A DNA stretch of 64,000 nucleotides from Ruminococcaceae bacterium UBA1036 (GCA_002316805.1 DCEF01000010.1:218999-282998), one strand, 5' to 3'; shown: positions 7,564 to 15,328, numbered from the stretch's first letter. A program made the numbers and translations. The notes: a model not told the origin generated them from the letters alone.

Positions 7564-8589
7564 AAGACCGATTATATTTTTCATATGACTGACGACACCG
7601 GAATGCTCCAGCACTCCATCTATGGAGTCCCCAATCTCTCAGAGGGGTATACATCCGATGATAGTGCCAGAGCGTTGATTATGGCCGTTGGTCTGTATGA
7701 CCGATACCGCAGGAAGAAGTTTAAGAAATTAATCTACAAATATGTTGCCTTCCTGTGCCATGCTCAAAACGCGAACGGAACCTTCCGGAATTTCATGGGT
7801 TACAACCGTGAATTTCTGGAAGAAGAAGGTTCGGAAGACTGTTTCGGGCGCTGTCTGTGGGTCCTGTGCTACACTCTTGGTAGCTCTGTCACTCCGCAAA
7901 ACGTGAAAAGGACCATTGGGGAAATGATTCAGCGGGCACTGCCCCATTGCTTGAAACTTATTTCCCCCAGGGGGTTTCCCCCAGGGCAAAAGCCTACATA
8001 GTGATTGGGCTGGGTTGTCTGAGCGACGGAGAAAATACGGATTATATTTCAGGACTAACTTCTTCTCTTGCCGAACAGTATGATCTCCATAACGATGGCG
8101 ACTGGCACTGATTTGAAGACAGCATAACCTACAGTAATGCAACGCTGCCGTGGGCAATGCTCACGGCTTATCAAATTACAAAAGAAAAACGATTTCGAGA
8201 AATTGGATTTCAAAGTCTGAATTTTCTGAAACGCATGACCTTAACAAAGGATTATTTTAAACCGATTGGCTGTAACGGGTGGCTTCAAAAAGGAAAAGAG
8301 CCAGCCGGATTTGACGAACAGCCCGTAGAGGCCTGTGAAATGACATTGCATTTCTTGAGGCCTATGCGGTCTCTCAGGACAAGAAATATCTCGGCATGGC
8401 TTCGGCATGGCTAAGATGTGCTTTTTCTGGTATTGTGGCAACAATTCGGGAAAGCTGTGTCTGCTTGATCATGAAACAGGCGGCTGGTACGATGGAATAG
8501 AGACTGTCGGATTGAACCTGAACCAAGGTGCCGAAAGTGTCGTATCTTTCTGGATTGCTTATCTGGCAATGAACCCCCATGCCAAATAA
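7564..8589 (+). pseudogene. Broken copy of the putative six-hairpin glycosidase-like gene
   Basis: Homologous to the intact gene at 62380-63405 over nearly its whole length, but in several frames. Frame 1 (to about 7990) carries DDTGMLQHSIYGVPNLSEGY and GSEDCFGRCLW. The reading then shifts to a frame with AYIVIGLGCLSDGEN, which hits an in-frame TGA at 8109 within a conserved DW.WFED segment. The next piece (8157 on) has LTAYQITKEKRFREIG, PIGCNGWLQKG and DEQPVEACEM. A second shift near 8350 leads to the tail with LDHETGGWYDG and LNLNQGAESVVSFWIA, ending at 8589. At least two frameshifts and one stop make it a pseudogene. The first codons match the intact protein only from about its tenth residue. 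Confidence 0.85.
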
Positions 8590-8650
8590 TTTTTACAGAC
8601 TGCATCCATTTGCCGCGGCTGATTCCTTCCTTAATGGAATTAGTTCAAAA

Positions 8651-8695
8651 CATCATAAAAGAAGCCAACAATCTTTGTGGGCTTCTTTTCTGATG
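8651..8695 (+). terminator. Terminator-like hairpin
   Basis: CATCA-AAAAGAAGCC (8651-8666) pairs with GGCTTCTTTT-TGATG (8680-8695), with one bulged pair; it follows the end of the decayed operon and could work in both directions. Confidence 0.65.
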
Positions 8696-8848
8696 TTTTC
8701 CTGAGATTCAAAGTCGTATATGAGGATTGGCAGTAAAATACCGCGATAAAGGAAGAATCGTTGCTCACGAAATAGATGGCTCGGCTGGCAGTAATCCTTT
8801 GTTTTGGGGAATAATAGATTAAAATAGCATGATTGTGAGGACACGTAC

Positions 8849-9961
8849 ATGGACATTGCAATAATTGGAACATCAAAAAAAGAACATGAAAAGAGGGTTC
8901 CCATCCACCCGGATCAAATTAGCTGGATACCGCCGGAAACAAGGAAGCATTTATTCTTTGAAAAGGGATATGGAGTCCCGTTTGGCATGGACGATGAGAA
9001 AATATCTCTGCTGACCGGAAATCGTTCAATAGAACGCAAAGAGCTTTTCCATGCTTGTAAGGCAATTCTAATTACAAAACCTGTTGCGGAAGATTTTGAA
9101 GAGATGCAGGAGGGTGCCCTTGTATGGGGTTGGCTTCATAGTGTCCAACAGAGTATCATAACTCAGTATGCGATCGACAAGAAGTTGACCCTGATAGCAT
9201 GGGAAAATATGTATCATCATGGAGAACGTGACCTAACCCATATATTTTATAGAAACAACGAAATGGCCGGGTACTGCGGCGTTCAGCACGCTCTTCAGCT
9301 AATTGGAATAGACGGAGGCTATGGGCCGAAGCGAAAGGTGGCTGTCATAAGCATGGGCTCTGCCAGCAGAGGGGCTCTGTATGGCTTATTAGGACATGGA
9401 TTCACCGATATTACGGTGTACACCCGGCGGCCGTCCTATTTAACTATTGATAAGATACCGGGAATTCAATATCAGCAAATGACTAAAAATGCGGCAGGGC
9501 TAATCGAGGTTATAAGCTCTAACGGAGATAAAATGCCTCTCGTCGATGAGCTGACAGAAAAGGATGTCATTGTGAACGGCGTCCTGCAGAATCCGAATAA
9601 CCCGGATATGTATATTAGAGAAAACGATATTGCAAAATTCAAGAAGACATGCCTGATCATTGATATAAGCTGCTCATCGGGAATGGGATTCAGCTTTGCA
9701 CGTCCGACGAGCTTTTCCGATCCGATATTTAAGATCGGGAATATCAAGTATTATGCAGTCGATCACACCCCATCGCTTTTATGGAACAGCGCATCCTGGG
9801 AAATATCAAACGGAATTCTGCCTTATCTGCCATATATTGTAGAGGAATCAGAGAATAAGGTTTTAAAAGATGCAACAGATATAAAAGATGGGAAAATTCT
9901 AAATAAAGATATTTTATCTTTTCAAAACCGTGCTCTGGCATATCCTTATAAACAACTTTAG
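8849..9961 (+). CDS. Alanine dehydrogenase/PNT-family oxidoreductase, possibly N5-(carboxyethyl)ornithine synthase-like
   Basis: 370-residue intact frame with a TGAGGA site before the ATG. The N-terminal half (KEHEKRVPIHPDQISW, then FEKGYGVPFGMDD) matches the substrate-binding domain of alanine dehydrogenases and transhydrogenases, where EKRV.. and the following lysine/arginine contact the substrate. The middle VAVISMGSASRGALYGL is a Rossmann-type nucleotide loop with the expected glycine spacing altered (MGSASRG). DISCSSGMGFSFARPT and YYAVDHTPSLLWNSASWEIS lie in the C-terminal half, resembling carboxyethyl-amino acid synthases and saccharopine dehydrogenase-like proteins. The exact substrate cannot be fixed from sequence. 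It is the only undamaged metabolic gene in the island and stands alone. Confidence 0.65.
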   Translation: MDIAIIGTSKKEHEKRVPIHPDQISWIPPETRKHLFFEKGYGVPFGMDDEKISLLTGNRSIERKELFHACKAILITKPVAEDFEEMQEGALVWGWLHSVQQSIITQYAIDKKLTLIAWENMYHHGERDLTHIFYRNNEMAGYCGVQHALQLIGIDGGYGPKRKVAVISMGSASRGALYGLLGHGFTDITVYTRRPSYLTIDKIPGIQYQQMTKNAAGLIEVISSNGDKMPLVDELTEKDVIVNGVLQNPNNPDMYIRENDIAKFKKTCLIIDISCSSGMGFSFARPTSFSDPIFKIGNIKYYAVDHTPSLLWNSASWEISNGILPYLPYIVEESENKVLKDATDIKDGKILNKDILSFQNRALAYPYKQL

Positions 9962-10285
9962 TGACAGAATAAAAAACATGCCGCAGCCCATTGCTATCGA
10001 GGAAATTCTTACAGGTTATAAATCTTTCGAATAACAAGCATTGGAATCTCCCATAAACTTAGATGACCCCCCTCAACCACACGCTATGCGTGTGAGATAG
10101 TCTATCGATAGCGTCGATATGGAAAATAAGGACCTCATTTTGCTAAAATAGATGCGGGTAACGCCAACCGCACAAAAAGCAAAATGGGGTTCATCCATAA
10201 CAATAGACGAGAAAAGCTTATCGCATACCAAAGTACAGTTTACAAGGGACGACACAGTGTAACGGTCTGACGGGTATTCTGTCCG
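9962..10285. other. Gene-free stretch with small hairpins
   Basis: No gene is supported. CACACGC-TAT-GCGTGTG, a perfect 7-bp stem, lies near 10078-10094, followed by TCTATCGATAG. Such subterminal hairpins occur at IS200/IS605-like ends, but no transposase is recognisable, so this is only a suggestion. Confidence 0.3.
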
Positions 10286-10682
10286 TCAGATTTTCCATGT
10301 AATGTTCAGCCTGTCTCTGGTGGCATCCACGGTAGTAACCAGCAAATCCAGCACCAGGCGTTTATCGTCGAAGCTCACGCTGCCCCATGTATCCAGACCA
10401 GATAGCCGGAAATTTGCTTCACCTGTTCCGGGCTGATTATCTCGCGACGGTCAGTTCCGCAATCTCTTTGACAAAAGCCTGCTTCCTGCTGTCCAGTTCC
10501 GCAATCTTCACGTTTACATAGGCAAGCAGAACGCTGTTCGCTCCGGTCAGACTGTCCACCAGCTTTTCAATTTCACTGTCCACACGGGCAAGCTCTACCT
10601 GCAAAGCGGTGATTTTCGGATTGCCCTTTGCCGCCCTTTTCCGGCTTGTCAGGGTCTTGTAGCTTTCCAGCTTCTTTACCAC
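10286..10682 (-). pseudogene. C-terminal remnant of a large serine recombinase
   Basis: The reading begins KKLESYKTLTSRKRAAKGNPKI and continues through a coiled coil (VELARVDSEIEKLVDSLTGA). After a frameshift near 10400 it resumes as SVSFDDKRLVLDLLVTTVD then NITWKI and stop at 10286. This matches the C-terminal region of transposon-type large serine recombinases (coiled coil, then a conserved DDKR...DLL...I.W.. tail). The catalytic resolvase domain and the zinc ribbon are missing. Its 5' edge abuts the Rhs fragment at about 10690, so it probably marks the scar of another mobile element. Confidence 0.75.
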
Positions 10683-11155
10683 CCGTTGCTACGTTCGCAA
10701 TCACATCGCTGGCAAAAGTTGTAATAAGGCCTGTGGCGGCACCAACTCCTAATAGAATTAAGTCGTCAATCCCTGCAACCTGTCCCAGAGGATCAACAAA
10801 CAATATCGGGTTTCCAACGACAAAGTTATAAAGATTCAGCGTCTGGATATTATCGATAGACCCCTTCTTAATATCCGCGTTGAGGAACCGTTTCAACTCG
10901 GGGGAATAGTATCTCGCCCGCATGTAGTACAGGCCGTTTGCGTCAGTAAGAACCCCGTCGCGGCCATTGTACAAGAGCGACGTGTCACTGCTTCCGGTAT
11001 GCGTCAGCAATTCCCCATAGGCCCCGTAGGTGAAGCGGTCGGTGACAGTTCCCAACGAATTCGTCAGAGCCACCGTGCTCCCACGGAAGTCGAAATGGTA
11101 AACATTGTATCCGGTGGAATCCTGCTGCCCAATCAGGCCAAGCCCGTACACAGGT
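10573..11155 (-). pseudogene. Rhs/YD-repeat C-terminal core with a truncated third tip
   Basis: Begins without a start codon right after the terminator of the upstream module. It contains the Rhs core: YHFDFRGSTVALTNS, FTYGAYGELLTHTG, then GLYYMRARYYSPELKRFLNAD and NPILFVDPLGQ, the conserved boundary after which variable toxin tips begin. The tip (AGIDDLILLGVGAATGLITTFASDVIANVATGG) is hydrophobic and differs from the other two, and it is cut off at about 10690, where serine-recombinase sequence starts. The frame runs on for about 35 codons out of phase with that recombinase. No partner immunity gene follows. DNA of the core is nearly identical in content to that at 12335-13494. Confidence 0.8.
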
Positions 11156-11162
11156 TAAAACC

Positions 11163-11202
11163 AGCCAAATGCAGAGGGCGACTTTACCTTCTGCATTTGG
11201 CT
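11163..11202 (-). terminator. Terminator after the second immunity-like gene
   Basis: Perfect 13-bp stem AGCCAAATGCAGA / TCTGCATTTGGCT (11163-11175 and 11190-11202); on the minus strand it is followed by GGTTTTAACC. The Rhs fragment starts directly beyond it. Confidence 0.65.
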
Positions 11203-11233
11203 TTTGTGATTACATGCATTTGCACTGTAATGC

Positions 11234-11488
11234 TTAAGGCTTTCTTATAAGTATGGAGACAAGAAAAATCAGTGCAATAATAGTTGCAATGATAGCGGAA
11301 TTAGACCATATCTTTCTATGAGTCATTGAATTGGGATCGTATTTCAAATACTGTCTTTCTGATCCCCACATTCTTATTCCGACAACCCGGCCAATACCAA
11401 AAAATACAAACAGAAGAATAAACCAACCAGAGAACATCACAATAACTTGTATTGGTATTGGAAGTCGAAAGAAAAACTCAACTAACAA
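11234..11488 (-). CDS. Small two-helix membrane protein, putative Rhs immunity protein (copy 2)
   Basis: 84 residues from a TTG at 11488, preceded by GAGGGGG at the right distance. The frame is open to 11509, but the TTG start gives exactly the length and alignment of the paralogue at 11801-12055 (MLVEFFFRL against MLFEWVFRL). There is one hydrophobic segment at about 14-36, then the shared cytoplasmic motif RMWGS.RQY.KYDPNSMT at 41-58, and a second hydrophobic segment before a basic tail (ILIRKP). It follows an orphan toxin tip with almost no gap and ends before a terminator, the position of an immunity gene. The family is not one I can name; the immunity role is inferred from position and co-duplication with the tips. 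Confidence 0.7.
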   Translation of the reverse strand: MLVEFFFRLPIPIQVIVMFSGWFILLFVFFGIGRVVGIRMWGSERQYLKYDPNSMTHRKIWSNSAIIATIIALIFLVSILIRKP

Positions 11489-11509
11489 AAAGATGGCCCC
11501 CTCACGCAA

Positions 11510-11795
11510 TCATTTTTTGTTTATCGTTGCCGCGTGCGCTTTAACTTCATTTCCAGCAAAGACATCATTAATAAACGCTCCTGTTGCGTTGCCACCAATG
11601 GTATAGGCGATACTTTTCAGTCCTACTTTTTCCAAGATATCCGCAATTTCTTCTTTTGCAATTTGATCTCCATTGGCTATTATTTTCCCCGCTGATTTAT
11701 TTAAGTATTTTGCAAGTAATCCGTTTTGTGTCCATCTGCCAATCATTTCGCCGGTTTCCCCATAGAGGATGCCAGGACCTCCAATTTCCCTGGCA
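11510..11795 (-). pseudogene. Orphan Rhs toxin tip (CT2), no start codon
   Basis: Starts immediately after the stop of the copy-1 immunity gene with REIGGPGILYGETGEMIGRW and continues KYLNKSAGKIIANGDQIAKEEI to the TGA at 11510. This is homologous to the last 90 residues of the Rhs protein at 12335 (GGPGILHGETGDIIRRW, then RYLNESAGKTIANGDEIAKEVI), so it is a displaced C-terminal toxin tip lacking the Rhs core. An internal ATG at 11746 could allow some translation. The toxin family is not recognised. It is directly followed by its presumed immunity gene. Confidence 0.75.
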
Positions 11796-11800
11796 AATCA

Positions 11801-12055
11801 CTACTTCCGTCTGAACAGAATAAATACAAATAGAGATGTAACTAAAATTGCTGACATGATAAATGATCTAAATAAAATTTGTTTAAAAGTCATTGAATTA
11901 GGATCGTACTTAAAATACTGCCTTACCGATCCCCACATTCTTACCCCAATTGCTCGGCCAATAGTAAGCATTGCTAAAATCAATAAAAAGAATCCGGCAA
12001 ACAGTGTAACAAATTGCAAAGGTATCGAAAGTCTGAACACCCATTCAAACAACAA
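11801..12055 (-). CDS. Small two-helix membrane protein, putative Rhs immunity protein (copy 1)
   Basis: 84 residues from a TTG at 12055 with GAGAGGAG upstream. It has a hydrophobic stretch (about 10-33, LQFVTLFAGFFLLILAML), the motif GVRMWGSVRQYFKYDPNSMT at 37-56, and a second hydrophobic stretch ending FILFRRK. It is a paralogue of 11234-11488; the conserved part is the central cytoplasmic motif. It lies downstream of the Rhs tip CT1, separated by 280 nt that contain a large hairpin. A membrane immunity protein would suit a toxin that acts on the membrane, which is an inference. Confidence 0.7.
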   Translation of the reverse strand: MLFEWVFRLSIPLQFVTLFAGFFLLILAMLTIGRAIGVRMWGSVRQYFKYDPNSMTFKQILFRSFIMSAILVTSLFVFILFRRK

Positions 12056-12194
12056 AATATGACTCCTCTCATAACTGAATTAACTTGTACCCAATTGCTG
12101 CACCATGTCCTTGACTGGACTAAAAGCAAGTTACTTCATAATAGAATCTCTTGTAAAGCATAAACCATTTCTTTTTGAATGAAAGTTGAAAACT

Positions 12195-12241
12195 GCCGAA
12201 TGACAGAGTAGTGGGTATTGCATATCACTCTACCATTCGGC
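12195..12241 (-). terminator. Large inverted repeat between CT1 and its immunity gene
   Basis: GCCGAATG (12195-12202) pairs with CATTCGGC (12234-12241), with an inner AGAGT/ACTCT pair. On the minus strand AGTTTTC follows. Acts perhaps as an attenuator or terminator between tip and immunity gene. The rest of 12056-12334 shows no gene. Confidence 0.5.
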
Positions 12242-12334
12242 ATGGTGCTAATACTTAGGTTAAAGAAAACTCTGATTCTTCATTATAATCCACTCTACAG
12301 GACCGATTTTCACAGAAGAACAATGATTATTAAA

Positions 12335-13494
12335 TTATTTCAAGGCCTTTTCATGCTTATCAAATATATCGTTTGCAGTTGCGCTAATAATGCCTCCGAA
12401 AATTGTGTGAATTATACTTGGTGTCCCAGCTTTCTTCAACAGATCTTGGATGACTTCTTTTGCAATTTCGTCTCCATTTGCTATTGTTTTTCCCGCTGAT
12501 TCATTTAAATATCTAGCAAACGATCCACTTTCTGTCCATCTACGAATTATATCGCCGGTTTCCCCATGGAGGATGCCAGGGCCACCAATTCCTCCGGCAA
12601 CTCCACCCGCTGCTGTGCTAAAGGCCAGTTTCCATGGATTAACGGCATCGTTATCGGCTAATTGGATTCCAGCGTAAGACATACCGCCGAGAAGTGCATT
12701 GACCGCGACAACCAAAGGCAAACCAGCCCCGGTTCCTGCAAGAGCTCCTGATACCGCCCCAGCAACTGCATTAATGCCGATCTCTTTCCAATTCATCTCG
12801 CTCCAGTTCCAGTTGTTTTGGAATCCTTGGTTAACAAGATCGGTGCCTGCACTAATTGCAAGGCCAATTATCGCACCGATTGCTATGGTTGGGAATTGTC
12901 CATTGGGATCAACAAGTAGGACTGGATTATCGGTAACATATGAATAGATGTTAAGCGACTTACTCTTGTCGATGGAACCTTTTTTGCTGTCTGCGTTGAG
13001 GAACCGTTTCAGTTCGGGGGAATAGTACCTCGCCCGCATATAGTAGAGGCCGTTTGCGTCGGTAAGAACCCCGTCGTGGCCATTATACAGGAACGGCGTA
13101 TCACTGCTGCCTATATGTGTCAGTAATTCGCCATAGGCCCCGTAGGTAAAGCGGTCGGTGACGGCTCCCGACGAATTTGTCAGGGCCACCGTGCTCCCGC
13201 GGAAATCAAAATGGTAAACGCTGTACCCGGTGGAATCCTGCTGCCCGATCAAGCCAAGTCCATACACATAGAACGTCTGGCTGCCGTCCGGGTTGGTACG
13301 CACCAGAAGCTGGCTCAGTTTTGCCGCAGTGTTTTCATAGGCGTACTGCGTTTTGCTGTTGCCAACAGCAGAAGTAATCCGGTTGTCGTTCGCGTCGTAA
13401 GTGTACGCTGCTGTTCCCACCTGAATAAGCCGGTTTCCAGAATCATAAGCTAAGGATACCACGCTGCCGCCGAGAGTGCAAGAGGTCAGATTCC
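12335..13494 (-). pseudogene. 5'-truncated Rhs/YD-repeat protein with complete toxin tip (CT1)
   Basis: Open frame of about 385 codons that begins in mid-repeat just after the stop of the upstream immunity-like gene (DGNLTSCTLGGSVVSLAYDSG). YD repeats (AYTYDANDNRITS, QYAYENTAAKLSQL), the Rhs core (YHFDFRGSTVALTNSSG, GLYYMRARYYSPELKRFLNAD) and NPVLLVDPNGQ follow. The last 170 or so residues form the tip: a glycine/alanine-rich hydrophobic linker (IAIGAIIGLAISAGTDLV) and then the GPGILHGETGDIIRRW domain ending EKALK. The N-terminal secretion and shell regions of a full Rhs/WapA-like protein are absent. No good start codon exists, the first GTG being at 13462. It may be a silent cassette for recombination. 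Confidence 0.8.
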
Positions 13495-13496
13495 CA

Positions 13497-13976
13497 TCAG
13501 ATTATATGCTGTTTAAGATTTTCCAACCTTTTTTGTAACGATTGATCGATGAGAACGCCGGGGTTGTTTAATAAGCATGTAGATGATATTATCTGAAAAG
13601 CTTCAAGATATTTATTACGATGCAATGATACAAAAATCGCATTTCGTTCAGAATGTAATATAATTCTTTCGTTAAATAAGTAAATGGTACCGCAATACTC
13701 AATGCGAGTAATTTCTTTCCAATTCAATTTAATATTCTTTAAGCTTTTCTTTGTTTCGACCCCATCATCGCTCACGATCAATTGAGAGGTTAATTCCTTA
13801 ATGCATATTCTTAGCCCTTCAATGCAATAGACACCAAATAAAAAATATAAATAGCAATATACTGCTGAAAATTTTATGACTTTAAAAAAAGCAAATATTC
13901 CGACGATTAATACTGTAAAATATGCTAAAAAAGACAAAGCAAGATATAACGGCTTATTTTTGTATATTTTAATCAT
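13497..13976 (-). CDS. Membrane-anchored PH-like protein, putative immunity protein for CT0
   Basis: About 159 residues from the ATG at 13976, which has GGAGG 6 nt upstream; an ATG at 13991 would place that GGAGG inside the gene. Two hydrophobic segments come early (YLALSFLAYFTVLIVGIFAFF and VYCYLYFLFGVYCIEGL), then a soluble beta-rich part (LIVSDDGVETKKSLKNI, LNWKEITRIEYCG, IILHSERNAIFVSLH) that resembles bacterial PH-like domains. It directly follows the CT0 tip, as immunity genes do. The assignment rests on position and the PH-like pattern; no named immunity family is recognised. Confidence 0.6.
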   Translation of the reverse strand: MIKIYKNKPLYLALSFLAYFTVLIVGIFAFFKVIKFSAVYCYLYFLFGVYCIEGLRICIKELTSQLIVSDDGVETKKSLKNIKLNWKEITRIEYCGTIYLFNERIILHSERNAIFVSLHRNKYLEAFQIISSTCLLNNPGVLIDQSLQKRLENLKQHII

Positions 13977-14123
13977 AAAAGACCTCCGCATTATAGAAAA
14001 TAATGGCTCGGAATTACAGCAATCACAATAAGGCTTTGAAAAGATGTTGCCTCCCTCGCCATCGACGAGAGAGACAGCAAAACCTAAATTATATACTAGG
14101 GCAACAACTGCTTTACGTCAAGT

Positions 14124-14651
14124 CTATTTTATTTCTAACTGGCTGTAAGCGAAATTCTGTACTGCATTAACAAGTAATGGTGTCGCTACAATCAGTGCTC
14201 CACCCAATATAATCCAGCCCACAGGATTCCAAGCATTGGCTGCTCCGACAATTAATGCAGTACCAGCAGCCCCCCCAGCTATTGAAGCACCTATTCCCGC
14301 TAATTGGATTCCGGTTTTCTCTACTCTCTGACCATTGGTATTACCGCTATTTTCAGTCCATGTATTTGCAATATCCAATCCACCTCCGACATAAGTAATG
14401 ATACTTGATGTCTTGCCTAACGCACCTACAATTTTAGGAAATTTTGCAACCTCAAGACCTTCGCCGGGCAATCCTCTTATATAGCCTTCTTCATCGACAA
14501 ACCAATTAACATTTTTTGTTTTTCTTCCTAATAATTCTTTACTTAAGTCTGTACTTATTCCAAGAGCGTCATAAACCATAGCCGCGTTATCCGTACTCGT
14601 AGTAGTTGAATTCTCGGTCAGGATGTTCCCGTTTGCGTCGTACGAATAGCG
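14124..14651 (-). pseudogene. Rhs/YD-repeat end with a glycine-rich hydrophobic tip (CT0)
   Basis: The frame starts in a YD repeat (YRRYSYDANGNILTENSTTT) and runs through MVYDALGISTDLSKELLGRK (first ATG at 14579) into a C-terminal domain with TSSIITYVGGGLDIANTW, then GIQLAGIGASIAGGAAGTAL and NPVGWIILGGALIVATPLLVNAV. The long small-residue hydrophobic helices resemble membrane-inserting toxin tips. It is truncated upstream at about 14650, where IS3-related sequence begins. With the membrane protein at 13497-13976 it would form the first toxin/immunity pair of the array. Toxicity is inferred. Confidence 0.65.
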
Positions 14652-14746
14652 TCTATATAAATAATAAGAATTTAGTTAATTCCTTGAAATTATAATTGCT
14701 TCAGTATATGATAACTCATATACTTCAGGGAAGCCAGTTTACTTCC

Positions 14747-14976
14747 GTTCAGTTTACCCTTTATTGTCGAGAACATGACATCAGCAGAGTATGAGCGCGG
14801 CAGGGTGTCCTTATGACAATGCTCCAATGGAACGTTATTACAATACTTTTAAGGCGGAATTGATCAATCGCTTCAACTTTCGAACCGATGAAGAATTGGC
14901 ACATGCTGTTTCAGAGTTCGCCTATGTTTGGTACAATCAGGTTCGCCCATTAAATTTTCGCCTGCAAACTGCGTGA
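14747..14976 (+). pseudogene. C-terminal fragment of an IS3-family (IS150-like) transposase
   Basis: Two frames join after a single-base shift near 14790: VQFTLYCREHDIS, then SAAGCPYDNAPMERYYNTFK followed by ELINRFNF and EFAYVWYNQVRP. PYDNA.MER...TFK is the end of the DDE integrase core with its catalytic Glu. The N-terminal part, orfA and the inverted repeats are missing, and after VRPLNF the sequence passes into the antisense integrase gene. It is an old insertion that cut both the Rhs region and the integrase. Confidence 0.8.
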
Positions 14977-15145
14977 AATACTTGTCTGCAAAAAAATATC
15001 CTCTGATTGTTGTTTCCGATAAGTTTTTAAGTCTACATTCATTCTCGTAAAGTAAATAAAGATCATGATAAGGAATGTCCACGACCTTACTGGTTAGTAG
15101 ATTTTTACGGCGTTTTACAGTAGGCTCTTTTATGCCGTTTTTCAC
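14950..15145 (-). pseudogene. N-terminal fragment of a tyrosine recombinase (island integrase)
   Basis: About 64 residues from a GTG at 15145 with a perfect AAAGGAGG site. The stretch YENECRLKNLSETTIRGYFF then DKYFTQFAGEN is the SAM-like core-binding domain of tyrosine recombinases. The catalytic domain is missing because IS3-derived sequence begins at about 14950; the frame continues for about 27 codons antisense to the transposase. It lies about 170 nt from the guaA end, the normal place for the integrase of a guaA-targeting island. Confidence 0.7.
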
Positions 15146-15164
15146 AGGGAAGACCTCCTTTAAA

Positions 15165-15216
15165 ATAAAAAAACAGATGGCTATGATTTCACCTAAGCAG
15201 GTAAAACATAGTCATC
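15165..15216 (-). terminator. Minus-strand terminator between guaA and the island integrase
   Basis: Hairpin 15176-15216 (GATG-CTATG with CATAG-CATC, inner CACCT/AGGT) followed on the minus strand by TGTTTTTTTATTTT. It would now end guaA transcripts after the original terminator was displaced, or control the integrase. Confidence 0.65.
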
Positions 15217-15315
15217 TATTTCTAATACTACTAACCTTTTTTACTCCAAAAATTAGTGCACTATGTACTAATAATAAAGCTTTTGCAAAGATTATTTACT
15301 ATACTATACAAAAAA

Positions 15316-15328
15316 TCATTCCCACTCG
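15316..15328. repeat. Proximal attachment-site repeat at the guaA 3' end
   Basis: Contains ATTCCCACTCG (15318-15328), the second copy of the repeat at 5231-5241, encoding the C-terminal EWE of GuaA and keeping guaA intact. Confidence 0.65.

Larger units (their letters stand above)
5231..15328. mobile_element. Genomic island inserted at the 3' end of guaA (candidate)
   Basis: The 11-bp sequence ATTCCCACTCG occurs at 5231-5241 and, in the same orientation, at 15318-15328, where it encodes the last residues of GuaA (EWE plus stop). Between them lie only accessory and broken genes: tyrosine recombinase pieces near both ends, a serine recombinase tail, an IS3 fragment, decayed glycan genes and Rhs tips. 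Housekeeping genes resume directly outside. The guaA 3' end is a known integration hotspot for tyrosine-recombinase islands. No intact integrase remains, so the island is probably immobile now. Confidence 0.7.

Noticed and set aside
10078..10260. Possible IS200/IS605 element
   Set aside because: Small hairpins are present, but no TnpA or TnpB sequence was found, so it is only described as a gene-free stretch.
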